A stretch of DNA of 64,000 nt from Coleofasciculus sp. FACHB-T130 (GTDB taxonomy: Bacteria; Cyanobacteriota; Cyanobacteriia; Cyanobacteriales; FACHB-T130): the NCBI RefSeq assembly GCF_014695375.1, contig NZ_JACJOG010000022.1, positions 1 through 64,000 of the forward strand, given 5' to 3'. Both the position numbers and the translations under genes were made by a program. This document shows, one piece after another, positions 17,419 to 26,026 of this stretch. The notes under the pieces were generated by a model. That model was not told the DNA's origin and searched no databases. It worked only from the letters and a program-made list of their open reading frames with translations. Numbering within the stretch: the stretch's first letter is position 1; every line of letters begins with the position of its first letter.

Positions 17419-18114
17419 ATGAAAACCGAGCAGTATGAATTTGTCCTTCGGCGTCTGGCTACGATCCTGGCTGTTGGGATTCTAACCTTGAGCCTAATCG
17501 CTGCTGTGACTGGAATTCTGTTAGCTTTCTACTACGAACCGGCGGCGGGTGGTGCTTATGATTCCCTGCAAGCGATCGCAAATGAAGTTTCCAATGGCTG
17601 GGTGATTCTCCGCGTTCACGATCTCGCGGGAAATGGGTTAATTGCAGTGTCTTTAATCGAAATTGTCGTGATGTTTCTGGGGCGACAATTTACGAATAGT
17701 TGGTTAACTGCGTGGATTAGTGGCATTCTATTGACATTAACCGCGATCGCGCTCGGTTGGACGGCGATGATTCTCGATTGGACTCAACTCGGCTACTGGC
17801 GTCTGAGCATCGAACTGGGAACTATCGAAGCCATTCCTTTTATTGGCTCCCAGCTGCGAGACATCGTTACAGGTGGTGGAGCCATTACTACAGCTACTGT
17901 CGAACACCTCTACACCCTACACAGCTACATTTTATCCGTGGGAGCGATCGCGATCGCACTGATTCATCTAGGCGGGTTATTAGTCCAGGAAAGACAGCAA
18001 AAGCAGCTTCAGATAAAATTAGCTGCCACTAACTTAGCTGCCGAGTCAGAATCCGCGCAAGCACAGAACGATCCCAAATCTCTCAGCCTTAGCAGTGCTG
18101 AGTCACAGAAATAG
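17419..18114 (+). CDS. cytochrome b/b6 N-terminal-domain-like membrane protein
   Basis: 231 residues with four hydrophobic helices, collinear with cytochrome b6. Matching segments are TGILLAFYYEPAAGGAYDS, GWVILRVHDLAGNG, DWTQLGYWRLSIELGTIEA, IPFIGSQL and LYTLHSYILSVGAIAIALIH. In cytochrome b6 the hemes are held by His pairs spaced 14 and 15 residues apart. Here the second pair (TLH and LIH, 15 apart) is present, but in the first helix the His of RVH is followed by Glu, not His, 14 residues later (SLIEIVV). The Cys that binds heme ci in b6 is also absent. It may therefore hold one b heme. The C-terminal tail after residue 200 is soluble and polar. Confidence 0.75.
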   Translation: MKTEQYEFVLRRLATILAVGILTLSLIAAVTGILLAFYYEPAAGGAYDSLQAIANEVSNGWVILRVHDLAGNGLIAVSLIEIVVMFLGRQFTNSWLTAWISGILLTLTAIALGWTAMILDWTQLGYWRLSIELGTIEAIPFIGSQLRDIVTGGGAITTATVEHLYTLHSYILSVGAIAIALIHLGGLLVQERQQKQLQIKLAATNLAAESESAQAQNDPKSLSLSSAESQK

Positions 18115-18275
18115 CAAATTTATAGTCTCAAATCTAGTTCCACTTAGTAGCCTGCTCCTGGAAGGTTTCGGTTGTGTGCTTGCTGTCGCTGTGCGGTTTC
18201 AACCGCCAAGTGCAAGAATATGCGATCGCTTTTCTTGCTTTCCAGGCAGATTGGCATAGTCGCGACTGTCTTGTG

Positions 18276-20216
18276 TCAAGCTTCTGTAGGTTCTGTTTGA
18301 GGTTCTGGTTTGAGTTCTCCCAAAAGGACACCTACACTTGCAGATGAGATGGGTACCTCTTCAACTTCCGGCAGTTTCTCTAGCGCCAAACGAGAAGATG
18401 GACTCGCACCCGATAAACGCTTCAAGAGTTTTGGTCGAGGGTCATGCAGCACATAAATAATCTGATCTCCCGCTTCCCAATCCTCTGTCGCAGGTACCAC
18501 TTGGAAACGCCCCTCCCGTAAAAATAGTAAGGGTACTAGCTCCCCGGAACGAATTAAGGCTTGTAGATGAGCTTGTTGAAACGAAAAACCAGGCTCTTTG
18601 AGTGACGTTTTGCCTAACTTCACCTGTCCATCGTTCAGGTATTGATTCCAATTCTTAATTGATAAATTAGGAATGAAAGCTTGGTGAACCTTACTATTAT
18701 TAGTCGGTGTATTCGCTTGGGGAAATACTGCCAACACACGAGGAGGACGAAACTCCTCAGAAGCACGCTGCGCCAACACTAAATTCACCTCCCCATTATT
18801 CGTCATTGCCAGAAAGGTTCCCATTGAGTCGAGTCCCGCCTCTTCCAGAACTTCCGTATCCAAACCACTGCTTAAAAATACCCGCAGATTTTCCTGCTCT
18901 GCTTTTTGGCACGCTTCGGGGTCTGTGTCAATCAGCACTACAGACTCTCCTTGTTCCTGAAACAAACGGGCAATCAGGCGGCTTAAGGGATTACAACCAA
19001 TAATCACAGCGCCCGTTGCTTCCTGGAGGTTGATTTGCAGCCAACGAGCAACCCAACGTGCTGTCAGTCCTTGCAAAAATACGGTCAGGATAATCGTGAG
19101 GAAGACCAACGCTTTGATAGAATCGCCGCCGTTGATGCCCCGCTGGGTCAGAAAAATGGCAAATAGAGAAGCAACCGACGCCGAAACAATTCCTCTAGGA
19201 GCAATCCAGCACAAAAACAGCTTCTGCCGCCAGTTCAGGTCGCTATTGAAGGTACATAAGCCGATGTTTATCGGTCGCACGATAAACATCAGTGCCAGAA
19301 CTGTAAACAAACTTCCCCACCCCAGCGCAAATACACTTGCGATGGACAAGTCAGCTGCCAGCAGGATGAACAAAACCGAAACGCCAAGAATCGTTAATTG
19401 TCCTTTAAATCGCCGCAACATCCGTTCTTCTGGGATTGAGGAGGCACCCAGAACAATTCCCGCCATCACGGTTGCCATTAACCCCGACTCACTGCGGATT
19501 GTTTGCGCCAAACCAAATAAGCCCCACAACCCAGCCAGAACGACCAGGTTATTTAAGTCTTCTGAAAGAAACTTGGCGCGTTTGATAATCCAACCCATCA
19601 ACCAGCCACCGACAACGCCAATGCCGCCGCCGATGCCTAAGCGTAAGACGAGACCGATGAAAGCTTCGATGGGGTCGGTATCGGCGTTCAAAATGGTGTC
19701 CAGCACGACGACAGCCAAAATAGCCCCTACTGGGTCAATTAAGACGCCTTCTCCTTCCAGAAGTGCTGCCACTTGCCGATCTACTTGCACCTGTTTCAGC
19801 AGAGGACTGATCACGGTTGGTCCCGTTACGACCACTAAGGAAGCGTAGAGAAAAGCGATAGGCCAGGGAAATTCACCCAGCCAGTGAGCTGCCATACCGC
19901 CGCCCAGAAGCGTGATCAGCGTTCCCAGCGTCACTAAGTTTCGCAGGCTGCCGGAAACCTTGCCCAACTCTCTCAGCTCTAGGTTCAGCCCCCCCTCAAA
20001 CAGAATCACTGCCACTGCCAGAGCAGTAATGACCTCTAAGCCCGTACCTAGAGAATGCGGGTGTAGCAGGCGCAAGCCATCAGGTCCCAGGAGAATGCCA
20101 AACAGCAGCAAAAAGACGATGCTAGGAACCTGAAGATATTGGGCTAAAACCTGGGCGCTGATACCTGCAACAACCGTGATAACGATTTGCAGGGTTAGTT
20201 CAAAGGATGTTTCCAT
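18276..20216 (-). CDS. cation:proton antiporter with TrkA-N regulatory domain
   Basis: 646 residues. About twelve hydrophobic helices over residues 1-395 form a CPA-type Na+/H+ exchanger domain (VILFEGGLNL near residue 72; LEGEGVLIDPVGAILAVVV near residue 152). A Rossmann-type TrkA-N domain follows at about 405-520 (AVIIGCNPLSRLIARLF, then VVLIDTDPEA), with a TrkA-C-like segment to about 610 and a variable tail. Predicted role: sodium or potassium for proton exchange at the plasma or thylakoid membrane, gated by nucleotides. Cyanobacteria have several such genes (Nha/Nhs series) and I cannot tell which one this is. The ATG at 20216 has no clear ribosome site. Confidence 0.85.
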   Translation of the reverse strand: METSFELTLQIVITVVAGISAQVLAQYLQVPSIVFLLLFGILLGPDGLRLLHPHSLGTGLEVITALAVAVILFEGGLNLELRELGKVSGSLRNLVTLGTLITLLGGGMAAHWLGEFPWPIAFLYASLVVVTGPTVISPLLKQVQVDRQVAALLEGEGVLIDPVGAILAVVVLDTILNADTDPIEAFIGLVLRLGIGGGIGVVGGWLMGWIIKRAKFLSEDLNNLVVLAGLWGLFGLAQTIRSESGLMATVMAGIVLGASSIPEERMLRRFKGQLTILGVSVLFILLAADLSIASVFALGWGSLFTVLALMFIVRPINIGLCTFNSDLNWRQKLFLCWIAPRGIVSASVASLFAIFLTQRGINGGDSIKALVFLTIILTVFLQGLTARWVARWLQINLQEATGAVIIGCNPLSRLIARLFQEQGESVVLIDTDPEACQKAEQENLRVFLSSGLDTEVLEEAGLDSMGTFLAMTNNGEVNLVLAQRASEEFRPPRVLAVFPQANTPTNNSKVHQAFIPNLSIKNWNQYLNDGQVKLGKTSLKEPGFSFQQAHLQALIRSGELVPLLFLREGRFQVVPATEDWEAGDQIIYVLHDPRPKLLKRLSGASPSSRLALEKLPEVEEVPISSASVGVLLGELKPEPQTEPTEA

Positions 20217-20226
20217 GTTGTAGATT

Positions 20227-20253
20227 TTGATAAAACCAACGAAGTTTTATCAA
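20227..20253. promoter_or_regulatory. hairpin just upstream of the antiporter start
   Basis: Perfect 10-base arms TTGATAAAAC (20227-20236) and GTTTTATCAA (20244-20253) sit 11 bases upstream of the antiporter ATG on the minus strand. The position is right for an operator or a 5' leader hairpin limiting translation. This is inferred from position only. Confidence 0.35.
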
Positions 20254-20786
20254 TATCAATATCTTTGGTAAAGGATAGTAAATATTAACCCTTCCTGGCT
20301 GCTATGCAATAGTCAACCTGTCTTTGCATCGGATATTTTGAGACAAGTATCTGTAGTCTATGATACACGTTTGGGCTAAAAATCTACTGAAAAAGCAAAA
20401 ATTTGTCTGTGATGCAAACAGGGTATATAGAGTAGATGCGAAAAGGGCACAGAAGAAAAGTGCGATCGCTCCTTTTCTGAATTGCCTGCCCTTTCAACCA
20501 CGCTTTTCAATCCGTTTGTTGAGGGATAATCCAGCAGCACCTCCCCCAAATCTTCTGACTGGACAACCGTTCCTGCACTCAGAACGCAAAGAACCTCTTC
20601 CTACTGTGCTGGTTCGATCCTAGCAAGCTGTTCTAAGAAACACTGCTTCTTGCTGGCATTCAACTGGAGTAAGGGTGTCAGTAAACCCGGTTAGCTGCAC
20701 TTGTGTTACTTTTATCATTTCTACGGTATCTTTTCGGATATCACCACTTGCTCCAGACTTGTAAACTTGATCAGCACACGACTTGG
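20254..20786. other. intergenic gap between divergent genes
   Basis: About 530 bp between the antiporter and DUF5895 genes. An 87-codon frame at 20360-20623 has no family resemblance and is not called. No RNA gene was recognised. Confidence 0.35.
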
Positions 20787-20798
20787 ATGCCTAAGACC

Positions 20799-21770
20799 AT
20801 GAACGCATCTGCGAATTTTGACTTCGACGACGACAAGTTCAACGCACCACCTTCTCAAGTGATCCCTTGGTGCCAGATGATCAATCCTCGATATGGGAAA
20901 ACTGGCATCCAGCCGCACGGATTGGCAATTAAGCTAGATAACGCTAATGCGGTTGGCTTTAAACCGGATGCCACTTGGGACCAGGTGCAGCATGAGTTTA
21001 GCACCGGAGTCGAAACGCTGTTTATCACTACTACCCCCCGCTTAGTCATCGTGCGGCGGGGGCCATTGTCTGTGAAAGACCGTGAAACTGGGATGAAATT
21101 GGGTACGTTTAAAGATAACTACGATGCTTTCTTGGCAGACAAGCTCAAGTTTAAGACGTTCACTCGCCACTTGATTTTTTTAGTCGGGGAGAAACAAAAG
21201 CTTTTGCATTACTTGCCACTGCAATTGACGGTGAATGGTGCAGCAGGTGCTAGTTTTGGAAAATCCTACTGCGAGATGAAACAAGGTCAAGTCGTCGGTG
21301 GATTTATTGCTGAATTGGAAAAGGCTTATGCTCAGTATCGCAAGCAGCCTTTAACACCAAAAGGACCGTTGTTTCACGCTCATGGAATTTTTTGTCCGTT
21401 AATTGAAATGGAGGAAAGGGGCAGTGGCACAAATACGGCTCTGGTGGCTAGTACAGTAGATTACGAGCATCCTACTGCTAAGAATTTAACAGAATATCTA
21501 ATTTCTTCCAGTTCTGAGGAGTCTGTGCTTATCTGCAAAACTTTTGAGGAGTACCAAGACTTCGGAAAAGAAAAACCGAAAGAGGAAACCCTCGCGCCCA
21601 AAATGGAGATGGCAGGGGTGTCTAGTTCATACGATTATCACGATGAATTTGAGTACGGCGAACCTCCTTATGTGCGAAACGTTTGGTCAGAAATTGATGG
21701 TATTTATGAACCTCTAACCGAGGAATGGAATCATCAAAGGATTGACCACCGGATGAAATTTCTCGGTTAG
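20799..21770 (+). CDS. DUF5895 domain protein, cyanobacterial
   Basis: About 323 residues from ATG 20799 (MNASANFDFDDDKFN). The frame is open further up to 20703, and ATG 20787 (MPKTMNAS) is another choice. The sequence with SQVIPWCQMINPRYGK, then ETLFITTTPRLVIVRRGPL and a long KTFTRHLIFLVGEKQK section, is the type called DUF5895, found mainly in cyanobacteria. Its function is unknown, and such proteins are often linked to phage- or plasmid-like single-strand handling only by guesswork. There is no signal peptide and no membrane segment; the C-terminus is acidic. A group II intron starts 34 bp after its stop. Confidence 0.65.
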   Translation: MNASANFDFDDDKFNAPPSQVIPWCQMINPRYGKTGIQPHGLAIKLDNANAVGFKPDATWDQVQHEFSTGVETLFITTTPRLVIVRRGPLSVKDRETGMKLGTFKDNYDAFLADKLKFKTFTRHLIFLVGEKQKLLHYLPLQLTVNGAAGASFGKSYCEMKQGQVVGGFIAELEKAYAQYRKQPLTPKGPLFHAHGIFCPLIEMEERGSGTNTALVASTVDYEHPTAKNLTEYLISSSSEESVLICKTFEEYQDFGKEKPKEETLAPKMEMAGVSSSYDYHDEFEYGEPPYVRNVWSEIDGIYEPLTEEWNHQRIDHRMKFLG

Positions 21771-22321
21771 AGAAATGCTCTGGATAACTTAACAATCATA
21801 TGGGTGAGAATGAGTAACCTAGAAAGTTCAAGTCCCATCCTCTAAGTGCTAAGAGTGACTGCATTCCCTGCTGCTATATGACTGGTAATCATACGGTGGT
21901 GAGCAAGGGAAAAAGGCAAGAACCTAGAAACCTAATCTGGAACACTGTCAAGCGAGAACTCATGGATAGCGAAAGCAAAGATACACTTTAACCACCATCA
22001 GCTCGACGTTGCGAAAATAGGTTGACACGCAACAGACAAAATGTCACAGGATATCGGGGCTGGCAAATGTACGGTTGACCAGTATGCACTCCCATTAAAC
22101 CTGGTGGAAAGTATCATCCTAAAAGTTCAATCAAATGATTGTTAGGAACGTTTTAACCCTTGCTTCACTCTCAGAAAAGGTAGATATCTGAGAAGTAACC
22201 AGCGCAAGTGATGCAAGGGCAGGATTGTCTCAAAAGCTAATGCCTCATTGTAATGACGAGGATATGCAGACAGAGACACGATGATTTGAAAGATAGAGGT
22301 ACTAAGTAGAGTACAAAAGAC

Positions 22322-24061
22322 ATGAACACGGCTGACAAGTCGATGTATGTATGGGAAACAATTCCTTGGCGTAAGCTTGAGCGAAGTGTTTTTAAGCTCC
22401 AAAAGCGCATCTATCAAGCTTCTCAACGTGGTGATGTCAAAACAGTCCACAAACTCCAGAGACTACTGATAAAATCCTGGTCGGCAAAATGTTTAGCTGT
22501 ACGTCGAGTAACGCAGGAAAACAGGGGCAAAAAGACAGCCGGAGTAGATGGAATAAAATCACTTACGCCCATCCAAAGGCTAGCCCTAGTTAAAAACCTG
22601 AAACTATCCCAAAAATCAAGACCAACGAGAAGGGTATGGATTCCCAAACCCGGAACAAAAGAGGAGCGACCATTAGGGATTCCAACGATGGCAGACCGTG
22701 CGTTGCAGGCATTGGTAAAACTAGCATTAGAGCCAGAATGGGAGGCAAAATTCGAGCCTAACTCATACGGTTTCCGACCGGGGCGCTCATGTCATGACGC
22801 AATAGAAGCAATATTTAATACAATCAGGTACAAAGCCAAATTTGTATTAGACGCTGATATTGCTAAGTGCTTCGACAGCATTAATCATGAAGCTCTGCTT
22901 AGAAAATTAAATACATCCCCCACCATTCGCCATCAAATAAAGGCTTGGTTAAAAGCAGGGGTAATAGACTGGAAAGCCTACTCCGAAAGGAAAGAAGCAT
23001 ATAGTCATACATCTAAGAGCACACCACCGGGAGGCGTAATATCACCTCTCCTAGCAAACATTGCCCTTCACGGATTGGAAAATCGAATTACTCAGGCGTT
23101 TCCCAAAAGAAATCTCTTGGTAAATGGTAAAACGGTAACGATTCCAAGCCCTGCCGTTATTCGATATGCCGACGACTTCGTAATATTACACGAAGATTTA
23201 TCCGTTGTCCAAAGATGTCAGCAGATAGCATCAGACTGGTTAAAAGACATGGGCTTGGAACTAAAACCAAGTAAAACCCGAACTTCTCATACCCTCCAAA
23301 AGTATGAAGAAAATAGAGGCTTCAATTTCCTAGGTTTTAATGTCAGACAATATCCACAAGGAAAAAATCACTCTGGCAAAAACACCAATGGACAATTGCT
23401 TGGATTTAAGACCCTCATCAAACCCAACAATGAAGCAATAAAGAGGTTGTTGAGTAAAACTGCCGAAATAATTGGTTCCATGAAAGCTGCTCCCCAGCCT
23501 GAGGTAATCAAAAGACTGAATCTCATACTGCGTGGATGGGCAAATTATTACTCAACAGTAGTAAGCAAAGATGCTTTTGCAAAAGCAGATCACTTACTAT
23601 TCTCACAGCTTAAAAGTTGGGCGGAATTTAGGCACCATAACAAAGGAACATCTTGGGTAAAAGCAAAATACTGGAAGACTATAGGTACTGAGAAGTGGGT
23701 GTTTACGAACTCCACGAAGGAGGCAAGACTGCTCGAAATAGCGGATACACCCATACTCAGATATACAAAAGTCAAAGGTAATAGCAGCCCCTTCGATGGA
23801 AACTGGGTGTACTGGAGTAGCAGGTTAGCAAAATATCCCGGTATTTCAAAAGATGCCGCCTTCCTACTAAGAAGGCAAAAGGGTAAATGCAGCCGTTGTG
23901 GGCTTAATTTTAACATGGGAGATGTCATGGAAATACATCACATTGACGAAAACCATAACAACAACAAAAACAGCAACCTATCAATGCTACACGGGCATTG
24001 CCACGACCATACACACTCTATATGGTTAGAGAACGAATTTAAGGCACTAGAGGAATGGTAA
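22322..24061 (+). CDS. ltrA: group II intron reverse transcriptase/maturase with HNH endonuclease
   Basis: 579 residues. RT domains run from about residue 60: PLGIPTMADRALQALVKLAL, YGFRPGRSCHDA, the Asp in VLDADIAKCFD, GGVISPLLANIALHGLE, and the catalytic YADD in IRYADDFVILH near residue 283. The maturase (X) domain covers about 370-460 (LILRGWANYYSTVV). A C-terminal HNH domain carries CSRCGLNF, EIHHIDENH and GHCHDHTH. The protein folds the intron RNA for splicing, nicks the target DNA and copies the intron. All key residues are present and the frame is intact, so it may be active. The ATG at 22322 is the first in frame after the intron 5' structure. Confidence 0.95.
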   Translation: MNTADKSMYVWETIPWRKLERSVFKLQKRIYQASQRGDVKTVHKLQRLLIKSWSAKCLAVRRVTQENRGKKTAGVDGIKSLTPIQRLALVKNLKLSQKSRPTRRVWIPKPGTKEERPLGIPTMADRALQALVKLALEPEWEAKFEPNSYGFRPGRSCHDAIEAIFNTIRYKAKFVLDADIAKCFDSINHEALLRKLNTSPTIRHQIKAWLKAGVIDWKAYSERKEAYSHTSKSTPPGGVISPLLANIALHGLENRITQAFPKRNLLVNGKTVTIPSPAVIRYADDFVILHEDLSVVQRCQQIASDWLKDMGLELKPSKTRTSHTLQKYEENRGFNFLGFNVRQYPQGKNHSGKNTNGQLLGFKTLIKPNNEAIKRLLSKTAEIIGSMKAAPQPEVIKRLNLILRGWANYYSTVVSKDAFAKADHLLFSQLKSWAEFRHHNKGTSWVKAKYWKTIGTEKWVFTNSTKEARLLEIADTPILRYTKVKGNSSPFDGNWVYWSSRLAKYPGISKDAAFLLRRQKGKCSRCGLNFNMGDVMEIHHIDENHNNNKNSNLSMLHGHCHDHTHSIWLENEFKALEEW

Positions 24062-24097
24062 ATGAGAAGTGCTAATGACAAAGTTCAAATCATTGAG

Positions 24098-24131
24098 GAG
24101 CCGTGTGAGGTGAAAGTCTCACGCACGGTTC
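24098..24131 (+). ncRNA. group II intron domain V
   Basis: 34-nt hairpin beginning GAGCCGTGTGAGG, with a GAAA-type tetraloop (gtGAAAgt) and closing CACGGTTC. This is the catalytic core helix with its AGC/CGT-type triad region. It defines the strand and the near-3' end of the intron. Confidence 0.92.
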
Positions 24132-24203
24132 TGAAGACCAATTCAAGAAGTGATTTTTGGATTGAGTTCAACTAAATAGGACACAAGGAAAGAGTAAAAA
24201 CTT

Positions 24204-24242
24204 AAAAAGGCAAAAGTAAAAACTTGTTACTTTTGCCTTTTT
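24204..24242. terminator. strong bidirectional terminator
   Basis: Perfect 16-base arms: AAAAAGGCAAAAGTAA at 24204-24219 and TTACTTTTGCCTTTTT at 24227-24242, with a 7-base loop and a T-rich or A-rich flank on both sides. It lies between the convergent DUF5895/intron unit and mltA. Confidence 0.8.
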
Positions 24243-24311
24243 ACTTTTAATTTCTAGGTAGGATTAGGACGCGATCGCCTCAATTTCTTAGGTTGGGGGA
24301 CGCTAAAAAAT

Positions 24312-25508
24312 TTACTGTTTTAGCAGCAGGTAATACAGTTGCCCGTTGCCGCCGGTGACACCCGCGCGATCACCCGCCCGTTTACCCGTTCCGATAAAAT
24401 AATCTACGCGACCGGGACCCAGAATTGCACTTCCTTTATCCTGGTCGAGTACGTAGCGACTCACCAGACGCTGTTCGATCTTACCGGCACGATTAAAGTA
24501 GGGAACTCTTGTATGAATTAAAGCTAAAGCACCCGGAGGCATCAAAGATTTATCCGTCGCAATCGAACGCTCAGGTGTCACCGGCACCCCAACGCTTCCC
24601 ATCGCTGGGGCACCATTAGTTTCGTTGAAGAAAACAAAGCGCTGATTGCGCGGGATATAGTTACTCAGCTCCAAAGGATTTTGCTGGAAGTATTTGATCA
24701 GCACAGGTAACGTCAGACCGGATAGGGGCAGTTTGCCATCTTTAGCGAGTTCTTTCCCAACACTGGTGTAGGGGTAATCGGTTCCACCTGCATAACCGAC
24801 CGTCATCACGCTTCCATCAGTCATCTGGAGCTGAGCAGAGCCTTGGATTTGCACCAAGAAGGCTTCCAGGCGATCGCTCATCCAAGCGATTTCTAGCCCT
24901 TTTAGCGGACTGTTCGCTCCCAGCAAGCCATCCTCCCCTTCTAGCTGAACCCGTGTGGGGTGGGGTTTGGGCCAAGAGTTGAAGTTTGACGGCATCCCAT
25001 AGAGAGGATAACGATGCTCTGCCGTCTGCTTGCGGCTGGCTGTATAGGTTGGTTCGTAGTAGGCGGTGTACTGAACGTTCCCCTTATTGTCCTTGCCTAC
25101 AGACTGGTACAAGACAAACTCACGCTTGATTGCGGCTTGCAGTTCGGCAGCCGAACCAGAGTTGAGAACTAGCTGCCGAAAGCGAACCAAAGATCGGCGG
25201 ACGCGATCGCGGGTAATTCCCGGCACCGGATACTGCTGGTAGGCTTGAGCGGCACTGTTTGTCTGTAAATATCGCAGACTGTTATCAATCGAGGCGATTA
25301 AAGCTTTTCGGTCTCCGGCTTGACCGTTTTGCCCCCAGATTTGCTCATCAAGTCCCAGTGCATCTGACCGGCAACAGACGAGATTTAAAAGGTTTGAGTT
25401 GACTGGTATCAGCGGAACGGACAGGGGATCTTTAGCGAGGGCAGGCAAAGTGACATTTCCCAGAGTTACACCAAAACTCAGGGACAGTAAAGCCAATGTC
25501 TTTCTCAT
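24312..25508 (-). CDS. mltA: membrane-bound lytic murein transglycosylase A
   Basis: 398 residues. A signal peptide is visible (residues 1-25, LALLSLSFGVTLGNVTLPALA). MltA barrel domain: YYEPTYTASRKQ near 160, then LEIAWMSDRLEAFLVQIQGSAQL near 205. The C-terminal 3D domain has the catalytic Asp region (DKGSAILGPGRVDYFIGTG near 360). The enzyme cleaves peptidoglycan to 1,6-anhydromuropeptides during cell wall turnover. No lipobox Cys follows the signal sequence, so it may be soluble in the periplasm or only loosely attached, unlike the E. coli lipoprotein. A small unknown gene lies 27 bp upstream on the same strand and is probably cotranscribed. Confidence 0.92.
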   Translation of the reverse strand: MRKTLALLSLSFGVTLGNVTLPALAKDPLSVPLIPVNSNLLNLVCCRSDALGLDEQIWGQNGQAGDRKALIASIDNSLRYLQTNSAAQAYQQYPVPGITRDRVRRSLVRFRQLVLNSGSAAELQAAIKREFVLYQSVGKDNKGNVQYTAYYEPTYTASRKQTAEHRYPLYGMPSNFNSWPKPHPTRVQLEGEDGLLGANSPLKGLEIAWMSDRLEAFLVQIQGSAQLQMTDGSVMTVGYAGGTDYPYTSVGKELAKDGKLPLSGLTLPVLIKYFQQNPLELSNYIPRNQRFVFFNETNGAPAMGSVGVPVTPERSIATDKSLMPPGALALIHTRVPYFNRAGKIEQRLVSRYVLDQDKGSAILGPGRVDYFIGTGKRAGDRAGVTGGNGQLYYLLLKQ

Positions 25509-25535
25509 TACTTACACCAAAAGGGAAAGTGATAG

Positions 25536-25796
25536 CTATTCGTAGTCACTTCTATCGACACTTCCGGCGAAGACAGGTTCCACTCGGATTGCCCTAATGC
25601 TGACGGGACGTATAACCATGTACTCGCCCTGGATATTTTTGATCGGCACACTGATAAAGTCCGTGGAGGCGGCTTTGGGCATCAGCTCGCCGCTGTACCA
25701 CTTCTGAAACTCTTGAATGGTTGCAAAACGCACTTCTGCTTTGTGACCACCTTCTATCATCAGGTGTACAGCGTATTCGGTGGGAGTTCTCGGCAT
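25536..25796 (-). CDS. small conserved protein of unknown function
   Basis: 86 residues, soluble and without a signal peptide. Predicted alternating strand/helix: EYAVHLMIEGGHKAEVRFATIQEFQKWYSG and later DFISVPIKNIQGEYMVIRPVSI. I do not recognise a named family. It begins with ATG at 25796 and lies 27 bp upstream of mltA on the same strand. The regular composition and the close spacing support a real gene. Confidence 0.65.
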   Translation of the reverse strand: MPRTPTEYAVHLMIEGGHKAEVRFATIQEFQKWYSGELMPKAASTDFISVPIKNIQGEYMVIRPVSIRAIRVEPVFAGSVDRSDYE

Positions 25797-26026
25797 ACAG
25801 TCGATTGATTTTCAATCCGTCCTGATTATTATGAGCTGAGAATGGTCGAAAATAACAGGCTATTTCTACAGAATTTTCTCAAAAGGTCATTCGTTATTAG
25901 TCTGTAGCGACCAACGAATGACGAATAGCACTGGCTTCAGAGCCTTGAATTAAAATTCAGGCTTCACGGCTAGAACCTGTTTTCACAGGTTGAAATTTAT
26001 ATACTGTAATGACCAGTGACGAATGA

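Larger units (their letters stand above)
21804..24172 (+). mobile_element. group II intron with maturase
   Basis: The 5' end is placed at GTGAGAATGAG, close to the GUGYG rule for group II introns. A structured RNA region of about 520 nt precedes the maturase ORF, which is inside domain IV. A canonical 34-nt domain V follows at 24098-24131 and a domain VI-like segment ends near GAGTTCAAC at 24172 (AY end). The length of about 2.4 kb is normal. The element lies 34 bp after the stop of the DUF5895 gene and about 30 bp before a strong terminator, so it interrupts no coding sequence. Both boundaries are uncertain by a few bases. Confidence 0.88.

Noticed and set aside
20360-20623. 87-codon plus-strand frame
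   Set aside because: Irregular composition, no ribosome site, no family resemblance.
20605-20625. GCTGG-TTCGATC-CTAGC looks like a tRNA T-arm
   Set aside because: No matching acceptor, D-arm or anticodon stem at the right distance upstream.
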